Assembly: GCA_022486815.1 (NCBI GenBank)
Contig: JAKVJW010000015.1
Location: 1 to 64,000, forward strand
Length of the DNA stretch: 64,000 bases
Source: Prevotella sp.
Lineage (GTDB): Bacteria; Bacteroidota; Bacteroidia; Bacteroidales; Bacteroidaceae
Reading direction: 5' to 3'
Part shown: one piece after another, positions 9,635 through 20,253 of the stretch
How the letters are laid out: every line of letters begins with the position of its first letter
Position numbering within the stretch: position 1 is the stretch's first letter
Notes under the pieces: model-generated
The model's database searches: none
What the model was told of the DNA's origin: nothing
What the model saw: the letters and a program-made list of their open reading frames with translations, nothing else
Translations under genes and position numbers: made by a program

Positions 9635-9662
9635 TTATATCTTTTAATGATTGTCTTTTTAT

Positions 9663-10799
9663 TTATCGAAACAACTCCGCAAGTTTTGTTGCAAGAGCCT
9701 CTCCTCTGAGTTTATCACTGATTAACCGCCCCTCGTGATCTACGAGAAACATCATTGGGATAAAACGCACATTATACTTCGAACTTATACCCTGTTGGTC
9801 AAGGTATCCAGGCCAGGACATATTCTCCTCCTTCTTAGCTTTCCTCCATGCTCCAGGATCCTTGTCAATAGATATACTTATAATCTGTAATCCCTTATCT
9901 GCATAAAGAGCATACTGTTTCTTCAAATTAGGAATCTCATGCCGGCAAGGTACACACCAACTAGCCCAGAAATCAATGAGAACATATTTCTTACCTTTCA
10001 GAAAGTCACGTAATGTCTTGCCGTCACTCAACGTAAAATCCGGTACTTTCTTTCCTGTATTATCAGACGGATACAATTCTTCATGCACCATCTTGCCATA
10101 ATATGTATTCTTGGCCTTTTCCGTAAGCTTTTCATAGAGTGGCTTATCTTTATCTGTAAAATAATTCATCGTGGCTTCCATCAGGAAAGGTCCCCACCAA
10201 GAATCTCTATTAGCAGAATAAAGAGCTTCATAGGCACTATCTACGGCCATAAAGAACTGATGCTCGTCATGATTAAAATCCTGATACGCTGAAGATTTTA
10301 CAAGACGTTTCAATTCCACAGAATCCTTTGCAGCTCGAGCGACATTCAATTGATGTAAGATCGATGCATTTTTCGTATGGTATTCATTGTACTTCTGATC
10401 AAGTGTCCTCTTAACACTCAGTTTCTCGTTCATCTCGTCCGTTAACGGACTGCCTCCTATTGACACGTCATAGGTATAAACTGGTATTTTATCGGATGTA
10501 TCTTTTTTTGCTGTTCCGGAAAAGGTTATACGACTATTATCCAGAATAAACGGAATCTGTCCATAACTATTCTTTACCAGCATATAGACTCCGCGGGGAT
10601 CTGCCTGGTTGCCGCTGAAAGAGAACTTTCCGTCACGGACAACGGTTTCAGCCAAAGGTTGTCTATCCGTATGGCTGACCCTGTAGATAAGAAGTGTATC
10701 CCCATCCTGCCAACCAGTGACATGCCCTGTAATGTGATACCCCTGAGCAAAAAGAGCAGATGGGATCAGAGCTAAAGACATCAATAAAGAAATTTTCAT
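9663..10799 (-). CDS. TlpA/AhpC-family thiol:disulfide protein (DUF4369-like N-terminus)
   Basis: 378 aa; FWASWCVPCRHEIPNLKK active site; signal peptide. Confidence 0.9.
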   Translation of the reverse strand: MKISLLMSLALIPSALFAQGYHITGHVTGWQDGDTLLIYRVSHTDRQPLAETVVRDGKFSFSGNQADPRGVYMLVKNSYGQIPFILDNSRITFSGTAKKDTSDKIPVYTYDVSIGGSPLTDEMNEKLSVKRTLDQKYNEYHTKNASILHQLNVARAAKDSVELKRLVKSSAYQDFNHDEHQFFMAVDSAYEALYSANRDSWWGPFLMEATMNYFTDKDKPLYEKLTEKAKNTYYGKMVHEELYPSDNTGKKVPDFTLSDGKTLRDFLKGKKYVLIDFWASWCVPCRHEIPNLKKQYALYADKGLQIISISIDKDPGAWRKAKKEENMSWPGYLDQQGISSKYNVRFIPMMFLVDHEGRLISDKLRGEALATKLAELFR

Positions 10800-10823
10800 A
10801 TTATTGTTAGTATTTTTGATAAT

Positions 10824-12251
10824 TTACTGATTAACATTTTGGGCAATCTTTCCGTTACCGGAATTATCAACTGCGCCCTGCGGGAAAGGCATAGTCCACA
10901 AGTGACTGTCTGGAGAAAGTGTATAGTTGACTCCATTCTCTGTCTTTTCAAGAGTCCGGGCATAGGCAGATTCCATATTTAACCGGCGGGCATCACAAAA
11001 TGGTACAATCGTAAGGATCAAAGCATTTGCTTTAACATCCCGAATCTGGCGTATGGCCTCCTCAGCTGAAGAAGCCTTCAGATCCTTAAAATAACCATCC
11101 AGGACACGAGCCTTTCGAACCTTATTAAGCACAGCCATCGCCTCATTGACTTTACCAAGGCGTGCGAGACATTCAGCTTCAATCAGATAGACCTCTGTAG
11201 TAGTCATTCCGCCGCGATTGTAATAACCTGCCGTCATTGCCGTGTAATAAGTTTCACTACCTACAGTCCGTTTTTTCCACCGACTAAGGAATTCTGCATC
11301 CCCAGGTTCGAAACGTGCGGCGCGGTCTACCCCCAAATTTAAATCATTTCCCTGATTAGAACTGCTCCCATGACAGAAATTATAATTCTCACAGAATGTA
11401 AAGTCCATTGGAGAAGTAATTTTCTGATAAGATCCCTCTTTGGCAAGAACACCCTGATTCTTGGAGTAAAAAGCTTTCCAGTCAAAAAGAGAATCATTAT
11501 AGGCAAGAGCAGCCTGAGCATATTTCAAAGCCTTCTCATAATCACTCATCTGTAGATAGACACGAGCTGCAAATGCATTGCCCGTAGCCTTGTCGGCATA
11601 GAGAATATTTGAGGACTTCTCCGGAAGATCCGGCAAAGCAGCATTTATGTCCGCCAAGATAAAATCATAGATACCCTGAACACTCGGTTGTGTATAGGAT
11701 GCTCCTACTTCCGCGCTCGTAATCAGAGGAACACCTCCATCCGAAGAAGCAGTAGAAACATTATAAGTATGACTATAATAGTTGACCAGGGTAAAATATT
11801 TCATAGCTCTCAATATCCGAGCCTGGGCAATGGCAACAGCACGTTCCGCATCCGTACAATTAGTGGCAGAAGGAGCATTCTCCAAAATCAGATTTGCTGT
11901 AGAAATAGCACCATAACCGTTGTAATAAGTGGTCTCGTCACTCTTATTGAGTTTAATCCGATCTGCATTTTCATCCCAAAGATAGTTTGCTTTCCATAAT
12001 GGATAATAACTTAGAGAAGAAGGAGAAATATAGCGGTCATTCATCAAGATAAGGGCTTGCGAAATGTCTTCGCGCTGATTCTGATACTGATTAGCTATCA
12101 TTTCCGTGAAATCCTCAAGCGCTGTGGGGATTTTCTCTCCTTTCGGCACATTATCAAGATAGCCACTGCAAGATGACCAAAAAGGCAAGACAGCTATGAA
12201 AAACAAGGGAAAGAATTTACACAATTTCCTTTTAACTGTATTCGTATTCAT
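10824..12251 (-). CDS. RagB/SusD-family nutrient-binding outer-membrane lipoprotein
   Basis: 475 aa, lipobox-like SSCSGYLDNVPKGEKIP, SusD architecture, adjacent to SusC. Confidence 0.93.
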   Translation of the reverse strand: MNTNTVKRKLCKFFPLFFIAVLPFWSSCSGYLDNVPKGEKIPTALEDFTEMIANQYQNQREDISQALILMNDRYISPSSLSYYPLWKANYLWDENADRIKLNKSDETTYYNGYGAISTANLILENAPSATNCTDAERAVAIAQARILRAMKYFTLVNYYSHTYNVSTASSDGGVPLITSAEVGASYTQPSVQGIYDFILADINAALPDLPEKSSNILYADKATGNAFAARVYLQMSDYEKALKYAQAALAYNDSLFDWKAFYSKNQGVLAKEGSYQKITSPMDFTFCENYNFCHGSSSNQGNDLNLGVDRAARFEPGDAEFLSRWKKRTVGSETYYTAMTAGYYNRGGMTTTEVYLIEAECLARLGKVNEAMAVLNKVRKARVLDGYFKDLKASSAEEAIRQIRDVKANALILTIVPFCDARRLNMESAYARTLEKTENGVNYTLSPDSHLWTMPFPQGAVDNSGNGKIAQNVNQ

Positions 12252-12286
12252 AAATAATTCCTTTTTTAATGTAAAAATCCCAACTC

Positions 12287-15200
12287 TTAGAAATCCAAAT
12301 ACAATCCCAGCACATAATTAGGAGCATTATATCCTCCCAAGAGGTATTTTGCACTTTTACTATGGGCAAAAGTAAACACATTTTCCATATTCATCTGAAA
12401 GCGGGCATTGCTCAGATGGACATGTGAGATCCATTGCCTCGGCAAAGCATAAGAAAGAGAGACATTTGCCAAACGCAGATTAGAAGCATCAATGACGTTG
12501 ATATCAGAATAAGAATAAATAGTATAACTCGCATCACTGAACAAAGGACTTTCTCCAAAGACAGCACGTGGAATATCAGTATTATGTTCATCTCCGCTTG
12601 TTCTCCAACGGTGAATGATATTTTTATTCACAGGACCAATATTAGCCATATAACTGTACATGGTACTGTTATAACTATTGTTCAGCATGGCAAGATCAGT
12701 ATTGCGCATCTTATACCCTCCTTTATAAACCCAAAGGCAGGAAAAATCAAAATCGCGATAGTGGAAATCAAGATTTACAGATGCCAGTCTGGAAGGCTCT
12801 GTGCTCCCCACATACTTGATAGCTCCAAGAGAAGAAGGATTCTGTGTCGTCGGTTTGCCATCATCACCATAAACCTGTGGGAGTCCGTCGGCACTCAGCC
12901 CTGCCCACTTATAAGCATAAATGGATGTATAGGGATTGCCGATAACCGGATAAGACTGCGGATAGTCAAGTTGAAGATAATAAACCGGTGCCGTAACATT
13001 TACGTAAACGACTTTATTCTTATTATAACTGAAATTTGTCGAGACATTAAACCCAAAATCCCGTGTATTGATGATCTGACCATTCAAGGAAAGTTCTATT
13101 CCCTGATTACGCATCTTGCCATTGTTGATCATGTAAGTATTATATCCGAAGCCTTCTGTAGGAACACCCATCGTATTGGCCAACAGGTCAACACCCATCT
13201 TGTTATAATATTCAATACTACCACTCAACCGATTATGCAATACGGCAAAGTCAAATGCAATATTCGTAGTAGTCGTCTTCTCCCAACGAAGATTAGGATT
13301 AGGACGTGAAGTTACACTTCCATACGTTCCACCTACATTAGTGTTCTTAAAATAACTCGCGGTCATATAAGGTGCTGCATTCTTAGCTACATTTCCGGCA
13401 ATACCATAACTAAGACGGAATTTCAGACGGTCAATCCAACTAACATGGAACCATTTTTCCCGGTTGATATTCCAAGCTGCTCCCAGACTCCAGATCGGAT
13501 TTTTCTGATATTTGGAATTCGTCCCCCAAAGGTTACTGCGATCCCAACGGATACTGGCCGTTGCCATATAACGGTCATCATAGGTATAAGCAGCATTGGC
13601 ATAGACGGAAATATAACGATTGTCAATATAACGGAGATAGGCAAAATCATTCGAGGAGAGACCATAACCTCCGAGAAGCCCATAAGTAGAATTGAGTACT
13701 CCCTGATTTACCAATGCATAGGTGAGCATCTGTGGATCATAATCATATAGGGTAGAATTATCATAGTCAAGTACATTTTTCCTGACCTCATGTCCCAGAA
13801 GAGCTACAATATTATGTATCCCCCCGAATGTCCGGTCAAAATTCAGTTGTTGCCGGAAAGTATAAGCCTTGGAAGTCTGATTAGAACGGTAATAGATTTC
13901 ACCATAAGGGACATTGAATATCGTAGAAGTCCCGTTACTCGTAGCATATTTGTCAACAAACTGGCGTACATAATAAGACTCCTTGTCATAAAGTTGTTTG
14001 GTCTTGTCATAACTATATTCATACTGGAACATCACATTATATTTAAGCCATGAGAAGATATTGGCATTCAGTTTGCCATAGATCCGATTTGTGAAACTAT
14101 CCAGATTCCTGATATTACGACTGATCTCATCGAGTGGGGTAATATCCAGATTATAAAGACCATTATTTTTGATAATCGACAAATTAGAATTACTCAGGCG
14201 AGAATCCTGAGTATAAGTATAATTAGTTCCATCACTATTTTTCAAACGGTCATACGGTTCATAGGAATAATAATTCTCTGAAAGTGGGTCGAAAGTCTGA
14301 GTCTTTTGCTTATTGAAATAACTATAGTCTCCTACTTCAACAGTCAGCCATCGATTCAAATCAAGAATATCTTTCAGATCGACACCCCATGCATTATTAC
14401 TGGAATAACGGTCGTTGAGCCGATTATTACGATATGAAACAGAAGCCGTAAAGTTATTGTGTTCACTTCCTCTGCCAACAGTAAGATAATACTGTTGATA
14501 AAAAGCGTCCCTTTTCGCATATTTAGAGACATCCTTATAATACTGATAGCCTCTGGAAGCAAGACTGTTCAGATTATCCTCCATTGTACTCTGAGGAAGA
14601 TTTCCGGCGTAGTAATTCAGGATATTTGTAATACCCTGTGAAGTATACACCTTATTATCCAGCAAAGACTGCGCATAAGAAGCCGCCTGACCTCCCTGAA
14701 GATTAGGATTTTCTTGTGCCCATTCTTTTTCCAGATCAATCATATCCGAAGCATTCGTCAAGCGTTTGTCATAGAAAGAATAGGGATGCCATGTAAGAGA
14801 ACTACTGAAAGATACACTCGTACGCTTCTTCTCCGCTTTTTTGGTTACGATGACCACAACGCCATTAGCTGCGCGTGCACCATAGATACTGGCAGCAGCA
14901 GCATCCTTCAGAACTGTAATGCTCTTAATATCCTCAATATTGAGTTGCGGAAGTTTCTCCTCTAAAGAGCCATACTGATTATAGCGGGTATTTTCCACAG
15001 GAAAGCCGTCTATGACATAAAGCGGGCTTGCATCACCATTCATAGTCGTAGTACCACGAATAAGACTGGAAGAAGTATTAAATCCCGGGACTTCACCCTC
15101 CAGCAATTGGGAAAGATTATCATAACGCTTGGTCTTCAGTTCATCAGCAGTCACCTTAGAGAAACTACCCGTTACACGTTCTTTAGAGATTGTCTGATAT

Positions 15201-15814
15201 CCCGTCACGACGACTTCATTCAATGTATTGTCAGAAAACATCCGGACATTCTTTTGTATAGGGGAAGTCCCCTTGGCCAGAACGATCTTTGAAGATTTCA
15301 TACCAATAAAGCTATAGACAACGCTACAGGCATGTACCGGTAGTTTTAAGGAATAATGTCCCTTGTCATCAGTAACCGCCTGGATATTCGCACCTTCAAC
15401 ACGAACGGAAACTCCGGGAAGGATTTCTCCTTTCTCGTCTGTCAGCAAGCCTGACAAACTCCGATTTTGCACTTCCCGCTCATATCGTGTGACCGTAACA
15501 AGAGTTCCGTTGATCACATATTTGCAGTTTAATGAAGCCATGACCATGTCTAAGACTTCAAGTGCCGGTTTCTTATTAACCTTGACAATTACAGGAGGCA
15601 AACTCTTGACAAGATCCGCAGAACAGATAAAGTTTAATCCGGTTTGCTTTTCCATGACATAGAAAAACGCTTTGACGCTCGCCCCCTTCAAATCCATAGT
15701 AACCTTCTTTTCGCCTATAGATTGGGCATTAGCTACAGACAGGCACGACCAGGATAATAACAATGATAATAAAATCAAAGTCCAACTCCGTCTCGTTAAA
15801 AGTTCTTTTTTCAT
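12287..15814 (-). CDS. SusC/RagA-family TonB-dependent receptor with N-terminal STN domain
   Basis: 1175 aa; STN (FYVMEKQTGLNFICS), CarboxypepD-like, plug (EVVVTGYQTISKERVTGSF), barrel. Confidence 0.97.
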   Translation of the reverse strand: MKKELLTRRSWTLILLSLLLSWSCLSVANAQSIGEKKVTMDLKGASVKAFFYVMEKQTGLNFICSADLVKSLPPVIVKVNKKPALEVLDMVMASLNCKYVINGTLVTVTRYEREVQNRSLSGLLTDEKGEILPGVSVRVEGANIQAVTDDKGHYSLKLPVHACSVVYSFIGMKSSKIVLAKGTSPIQKNVRMFSDNTLNEVVVTGYQTISKERVTGSFSKVTADELKTKRYDNLSQLLEGEVPGFNTSSSLIRGTTTMNGDASPLYVIDGFPVENTRYNQYGSLEEKLPQLNIEDIKSITVLKDAAAASIYGARAANGVVVIVTKKAEKKRTSVSFSSSLTWHPYSFYDKRLTNASDMIDLEKEWAQENPNLQGGQAASYAQSLLDNKVYTSQGITNILNYYAGNLPQSTMEDNLNSLASRGYQYYKDVSKYAKRDAFYQQYYLTVGRGSEHNNFTASVSYRNNRLNDRYSSNNAWGVDLKDILDLNRWLTVEVGDYSYFNKQKTQTFDPLSENYYSYEPYDRLKNSDGTNYTYTQDSRLSNSNLSIIKNNGLYNLDITPLDEISRNIRNLDSFTNRIYGKLNANIFSWLKYNVMFQYEYSYDKTKQLYDKESYYVRQFVDKYATSNGTSTIFNVPYGEIYYRSNQTSKAYTFRQQLNFDRTFGGIHNIVALLGHEVRKNVLDYDNSTLYDYDPQMLTYALVNQGVLNSTYGLLGGYGLSSNDFAYLRYIDNRYISVYANAAYTYDDRYMATASIRWDRSNLWGTNSKYQKNPIWSLGAAWNINREKWFHVSWIDRLKFRLSYGIAGNVAKNAAPYMTASYFKNTNVGGTYGSVTSRPNPNLRWEKTTTTNIAFDFAVLHNRLSGSIEYYNKMGVDLLANTMGVPTEGFGYNTYMINNGKMRNQGIELSLNGQIINTRDFGFNVSTNFSYNKNKVVYVNVTAPVYYLQLDYPQSYPVIGNPYTSIYAYKWAGLSADGLPQVYGDDGKPTTQNPSSLGAIKYVGSTEPSRLASVNLDFHYRDFDFSCLWVYKGGYKMRNTDLAMLNNSYNSTMYSYMANIGPVNKNIIHRWRTSGDEHNTDIPRAVFGESPLFSDASYTIYSYSDINVIDASNLRLANVSLSYALPRQWISHVHLSNARFQMNMENVFTFAHSKSAKYLLGGYNAPNYVLGLYLDF

Positions 15815-15851
15815 AAATCTCCTCTCTTAATCAATTTTCTTTGTTTTTGCT

Positions 15852-16997
15852 TCACTTCTTTCTTCTTGATTCCTGGCCGATAATTATATTACCACCATCT
15901 ACATTAATTTCCAGACCTGTAATCGTACGAAGAGCCCGTATGGTCACGTCTAACGATTCGTACCGATTGAGAATCCCTGTAAAGGAAAGTTTCTCGGCAT
16001 TACTAATATTGAAGACCACTTTTTTGTCATACCAACGGGATAAAACGGACATCAAACGCGATAAGGAACAATCATCAAAAACGAATCTCCCCGTATTCCA
16101 TGCGACATAAGGCATCACATCTACTTTTGTAATCACAGGAGTTGACTCAGCTGTCTTTATTACGGCCATCTCACCCGGCTTCAAAATCCGAGGAGTTCCA
16201 TTCTTAGAGGTAACGCTGATACTTCCATTGACAAGCACAATACTCATAGATCCATTTTCTTCACGCGTATTGACATTGAAATCCGTACCGTATTCCTTAA
16301 CATCACCCATATTGGTCTTTACGATAAAAGGATGACGCTTATCCTTGGCAACGAAGAAATAAGCTTCTCCTTCAAGTTCAATCTGTCTTGAATCGCCCTC
16401 AAACTCCATCGGATAAGTCAGTCTTGAATTATAATTCAGATGTACACGGGTTCCATCCGGCAGACTCATCCAGAATTCCTTGTCATGCCGGGTAACAATC
16501 GTGCCGGCAGAATCATAACGTGATACGATTCCAGCTATCAAGCTATCAGAAGTTACGGATACAGGCGGCCTGTTTTTAACTAAAAATGTAGCTGCGTTCA
16601 AACCAGCATGCTTGGCCTGGTTCATTGCAACAAGAGCTTCCCTTGGCAGTTGAGGATTTCTGACTTCCATCCGGTGATCCCTGAAGAACCAAAAGCCCGA
16701 CACGACGAGAACTAATATGGAAACAGCCGCAGCCCAAACTGACCAAACAGGATAAAGATGAGGAAAATGCTCTTTTTTAAATTCCTTCAAGGCTCTTCGT
16801 GCATTTACTTTCTTATACTGACGATAACGGTCTGAGAAATGACGTAACTGACAAAAAGCCTTATACTTTTCCTTTAGAGCAGGATCTCCCTTCAGCAGAC
16901 GTTCTAAGTCAACTTTCTCTTCGTCCGACAACTCTCCGGTCAGACTTTTCCGGATCAGTGTATTGACATCTGAATGGTCCATATCTATCATTTTCAC
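15852..16997 (-). CDS. FecR-family anti-sigma factor
   Basis: 381 aa; DGTRVHLNYNSRLTYPMEFEGDSRQIELEGEAYFFVAKDKRHPFIV. Confidence 0.95.
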   Translation of the reverse strand: MKMIDMDHSDVNTLIRKSLTGELSDEEKVDLERLLKGDPALKEKYKAFCQLRHFSDRYRQYKKVNARRALKEFKKEHFPHLYPVWSVWAAAVSILVLVVSGFWFFRDHRMEVRNPQLPREALVAMNQAKHAGLNAATFLVKNRPPVSVTSDSLIAGIVSRYDSAGTIVTRHDKEFWMSLPDGTRVHLNYNSRLTYPMEFEGDSRQIELEGEAYFFVAKDKRHPFIVKTNMGDVKEYGTDFNVNTREENGSMSIVLVNGSISVTSKNGTPRILKPGEMAVIKTAESTPVITKVDVMPYVAWNTGRFVFDDCSLSRLMSVLSRWYDKKVVFNISNAEKLSFTGILNRYESLDVTIRALRTITGLEINVDGGNIIIGQESRRKK

Positions 16998-17072
16998 TTA
17001 AAGAACACAAAAAGAAAGAAAAAGGTTACATAAATTTATAAAAAAAAACAATACATATCCATTTTAATATAT

Positions 17073-17657
17073 TTATTCATTAAATACTACTAATACGAAT
17101 AGTAAAGAGAAGACTTCCAAAGAAAGTTTGTCTCTCAACGCCATAATAGCGCGACGTTTATGTGTTTTTACAGTATCTATAGCAATATCCAGAATCTTAG
17201 CAATCTCACCATTTTTCTTCCCTTCCATACTCATCAGGAAGATTTCCCGTTGCCGTGCCGGCAATTCATCTATTGATAAAAACAACTGCCGGTAAACCTC
17301 TTCGGGGAAAAATTCTTCAGATCCATCTTCTGCGAGTTGATATTCCTGCATCCGGTCTGAAATCCGTACCACATGGGTACGTTCAGCTCTTATGGCACGA
17401 ATCTGATTCAGTGTACCATTACGGACACCTGTATAAAGATAAACTTTTAACTGCGCTATTGTCTTGAAAGAAGGTTTGTTTTTCCACAGATTCCAAAACA
17501 CCTCCTGAACTATATCTTTTGAGATTTCTTCATCAGAAGTCATCTGAAAAGAATAATTGACGAGTGCCTTAAAGAAACAAGCATATAGCATGGTCAGTGA
17601 AGAATCATTCCACTGATGCAATGTGTCCAAAGACAAACCATTAACTTTCATACTCAT
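17073..17657 (-). CDS. ECF RNA polymerase sigma factor
   Basis: 194 aa; region 2 and 4 (DIVQEVFWNLWKN; LPARQREIFLMSMEGKKNGEIAKILDIAIDTVKTH). Confidence 0.95.
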   Translation of the reverse strand: MSMKVNGLSLDTLHQWNDSSLTMLYACFFKALVNYSFQMTSDEEISKDIVQEVFWNLWKNKPSFKTIAQLKVYLYTGVRNGTLNQIRAIRAERTHVVRISDRMQEYQLAEDGSEEFFPEEVYRQLFLSIDELPARQREIFLMSMEGKKNGEIAKILDIAIDTVKTHKRRAIMALRDKLSLEVFSLLFVLVVFNE

Positions 17658-17812
17658 CTCAGATACTGTTCAATCAGGAATCACATTTTATATGCATTTA
17701 TATAATCTCACCTTTCGGCAAAGGTAATGAATTTTTGCCAATATTCTAAAAACGCATGTCTTTTTTCTTCGTTTTTCCTACCTTTGCAGTATACAAACTA
17801 TAAGAATAAAAG

Positions 17813-18760
17813 ATGATAGAATTACTTTTAGCAAGTTTTCTCACCTTCATTGAACTTAATTGTGAGAATTTATTCGACACACAGCATGACTCTTTAAAGA
17901 GCGATTATGAGTTTCTTCCTAACGGAGATTATCATTGGACACGAACACGATATTGGCGGAAGTTGGACCATATCGGACAAGAAATCATCGCATTAGGAGA
18001 AGACTCCACACATCAATGGCATTTACCCGACTTTGCCATTCTATGCGAGGTTGAGAACGACAGTGTCATGCGTGATTTAAGCAAGCGCTCACTCTTGAGG
18101 CATGCAAAATACGAATATTTCATCACCCACTCACCAGACCAGCGAGGTATCGATGTTGCTCTCTTATACAACCCATACGCATTTCTTCCCATCCGCCACT
18201 TCAGTTTCAGGGTTCATCCCCTACTGGACATGCGTCCCACAAGAGACATCCTCTATGTAAGCGGCAAACTCAATAATGGCGATACCCTTCATCTGTTCGG
18301 TATCCATGCACCAAGCCGGATGGGAGGAGAACGGGCCTCACGGCCTCACCGCATATTGGTAGAAGAAAAACTTGCAGAAGCCATTGATTCGATCCGGAGT
18401 AAAACGCCGGAGGCCAAGATTATCGTTGCCGGTGACTTCAATGATTACAAAAATTCTCCTGCCCTCAAGAAACTTTATGCCCTCGGATTAATCAATATAT
18501 CCCAAGAAGCTAAAGGGGAAAACGGAGCCAAAGGCACCTACCGTTTCAGAGGAGAATGGGGAAGTCTGGATCATATCCTATGTTCCCGATCTGTAGCAGA
18601 ATCCCTGACGGATTGCCATATCGGCGATCTGAAATTTGTATTGGAACCGGATGAGAAATATGGAGGGGTAAAACCATTCAGAACCTATAGAGGACCTGCC
18701 TACCAACCCGGATATTCCGACCATTTGCCACTTATAGCAAGATTCAAGACCAGAGAATAA
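17813..18760 (+). CDS. Endonuclease/exonuclease/phosphatase (EEP) family protein
   Basis: ELNCENLFD..., VAGDFNDY..., GSLDHIL..., YSDHLPLIARF. Confidence 0.9.
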   Translation: MIELLLASFLTFIELNCENLFDTQHDSLKSDYEFLPNGDYHWTRTRYWRKLDHIGQEIIALGEDSTHQWHLPDFAILCEVENDSVMRDLSKRSLLRHAKYEYFITHSPDQRGIDVALLYNPYAFLPIRHFSFRVHPLLDMRPTRDILYVSGKLNNGDTLHLFGIHAPSRMGGERASRPHRILVEEKLAEAIDSIRSKTPEAKIIVAGDFNDYKNSPALKKLYALGLINISQEAKGENGAKGTYRFRGEWGSLDHILCSRSVAESLTDCHIGDLKFVLEPDEKYGGVKPFRTYRGPAYQPGYSDHLPLIARFKTRE

Positions 18761-18813
18761 AAAGAAGGGACCATTCTTCATTGAAAAGTTTTAAGAAGGG
18801 CTATAACATCTGA

Positions 18814-18847
18814 CAAAAATGCGTATTTACGCAAAAATATCGAAAGG
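18814..18847. repeat. 34-bp direct repeat, copy 1 (contains palindrome TGCGTA-TT-TACGCA)
   Basis: CAAAAATGCGTATTTACGCAAAAATATCGAAAGG, identical at 18889-18922. Confidence 0.9.
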
Positions 18848-18888
18848 AATTAGTTCGTTTCAAGATATAATCGTATATTTGTATCAGT

Positions 18889-18922
18889 CAAAAATGCGTA
18901 TTTACGCAAAAATATCGAAAGG
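18889..18922. repeat. 34-bp direct repeat, copy 2, ending 3 bp before the ATPase start codon
   Basis: Same 34 nt as 18814-18847; ATG of the next gene at 18926. Confidence 0.9.
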
Positions 18923-18925
18923 CTT

Positions 18926-20236
18926 ATGATTATAGAAAGAAATTTTTATCTCAATAAACTAATTGAGCGACGTGAAAATGGACGTATAAAAGTCATTACG
19001 GGAATTCGTCGATGTGGAAAGTCGGTTTTACTCTTTGAACTCTTCCGAGATTATCTAAAAAGAACTGGTGTAGGAGATGACCATATTATCGCCTTGAAAC
19101 TCGATATCGGATCAAATGCCCGTTACCGTAATCCACAAGAACTGGATAAATACGTACGTGGACGAATAACTGATACCAACAAACCATATTATGTGCTTCT
19201 TGATGAGATTCAAGAAGTGAAGGCCATACAGAATCCCTGGCTCAATGATAAGAATGAGACTATAAGTTTTGTTGATATTCTGCTTGGTCTGATGGATATC
19301 AAAAATGCCGATATTTATGTCACTGGTAGCAACTCCAAGATGTTATCGTCAGATATTATGACCGAATTTAAAGACAGAGGTGATGAAATACATGTCAATC
19401 CATTCATGTATAAAGAGTTTTATGGTGCTTATGAAGGGGACAAGCATAATGCATGGCAGGAATTTATCACCTATGGTGGACTACCGCGAATCATCTCAGA
19501 GAAAACCGATGAGGATAAGAGTAAATACCTTCAAGACTTGATCAGATCAACATATCTAACTGATGTAGTTGAACGTAACCATATTCAAAAAGACATTTCT
19601 ATTCTTGACGATTTGCTTAATATTATCGCCAGTAGCATCGGTTCACTGATCAATCCAAGAAAATTAGAGAATACTTTTGCCAGTGTCAAGCAAAAGAAAA
19701 TAACTGATTCAACTATAAGCACCTATCTAGACGATTTTGCAGATGCTTTTATCATACGCAAGGCAACCCAATATGATATCAAAGGTAAAAGATATATCAA
19801 TACTCCCCTAAAATATTATTTCACAGATATCGGCCTGCGTAATGCTCAACTGAATTTCCGGCAACAAGAAGAAACTCACATTATGGAGAATGTCATCTAT
19901 AATGAGCTGTCTGCTCGTGGATTCAATATAGATGTGGGCGTAGTGGAGTATAACTACAAGAATGCTGAAGGTAAAAGTAAACGCACAAAACTTGAAATTG
20001 ACTTTGTTGCCAACAAAGGAAACAAGCGTTACTACATCCAGTCTGCCTTCGCCATTCCAGACGAAGAAAAACGTCTACAGGAAACTAACTCGCTCCGACG
20101 CATCAACGACTCCTATAGAAAAATTGTCGTGGTCCACAATCACATCATCCCATGGTATGACGAAAACGGTATATTTTATATAGGTGTAGAAGACTTTGCA
20201 CTGACCTATATTGGCAAGTTGGCAAAAACTATATAA
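18926..20236 (+). CDS. AAA_14/DUF4143-type ATPase
   Basis: 436 aa, VITGIRRCGKSVLLFELF (Walker A), LLDEIQEV (Walker B), C-terminal DUF4143-like region. Confidence 0.93.
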   Translation: MIIERNFYLNKLIERRENGRIKVITGIRRCGKSVLLFELFRDYLKRTGVGDDHIIALKLDIGSNARYRNPQELDKYVRGRITDTNKPYYVLLDEIQEVKAIQNPWLNDKNETISFVDILLGLMDIKNADIYVTGSNSKMLSSDIMTEFKDRGDEIHVNPFMYKEFYGAYEGDKHNAWQEFITYGGLPRIISEKTDEDKSKYLQDLIRSTYLTDVVERNHIQKDISILDDLLNIIASSIGSLINPRKLENTFASVKQKKITDSTISTYLDDFADAFIIRKATQYDIKGKRYINTPLKYYFTDIGLRNAQLNFRQQEETHIMENVIYNELSARGFNIDVGVVEYNYKNAEGKSKRTKLEIDFVANKGNKRYYIQSAFAIPDEEKRLQETNSLRRINDSYRKIVVVHNHIIPWYDENGIFYIGVEDFALTYIGKLAKTI

Positions 20237-20253
20237 TTCTAACTACTTTTTGA

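Noticed and set aside
12434-13309. 291-aa plus-strand ORF inside the SusC gene
   Set aside because: It lies wholly antisense to a well-supported TonB receptor gene and has an Ile/Arg/Thr-rich composition typical of shadow ORFs.
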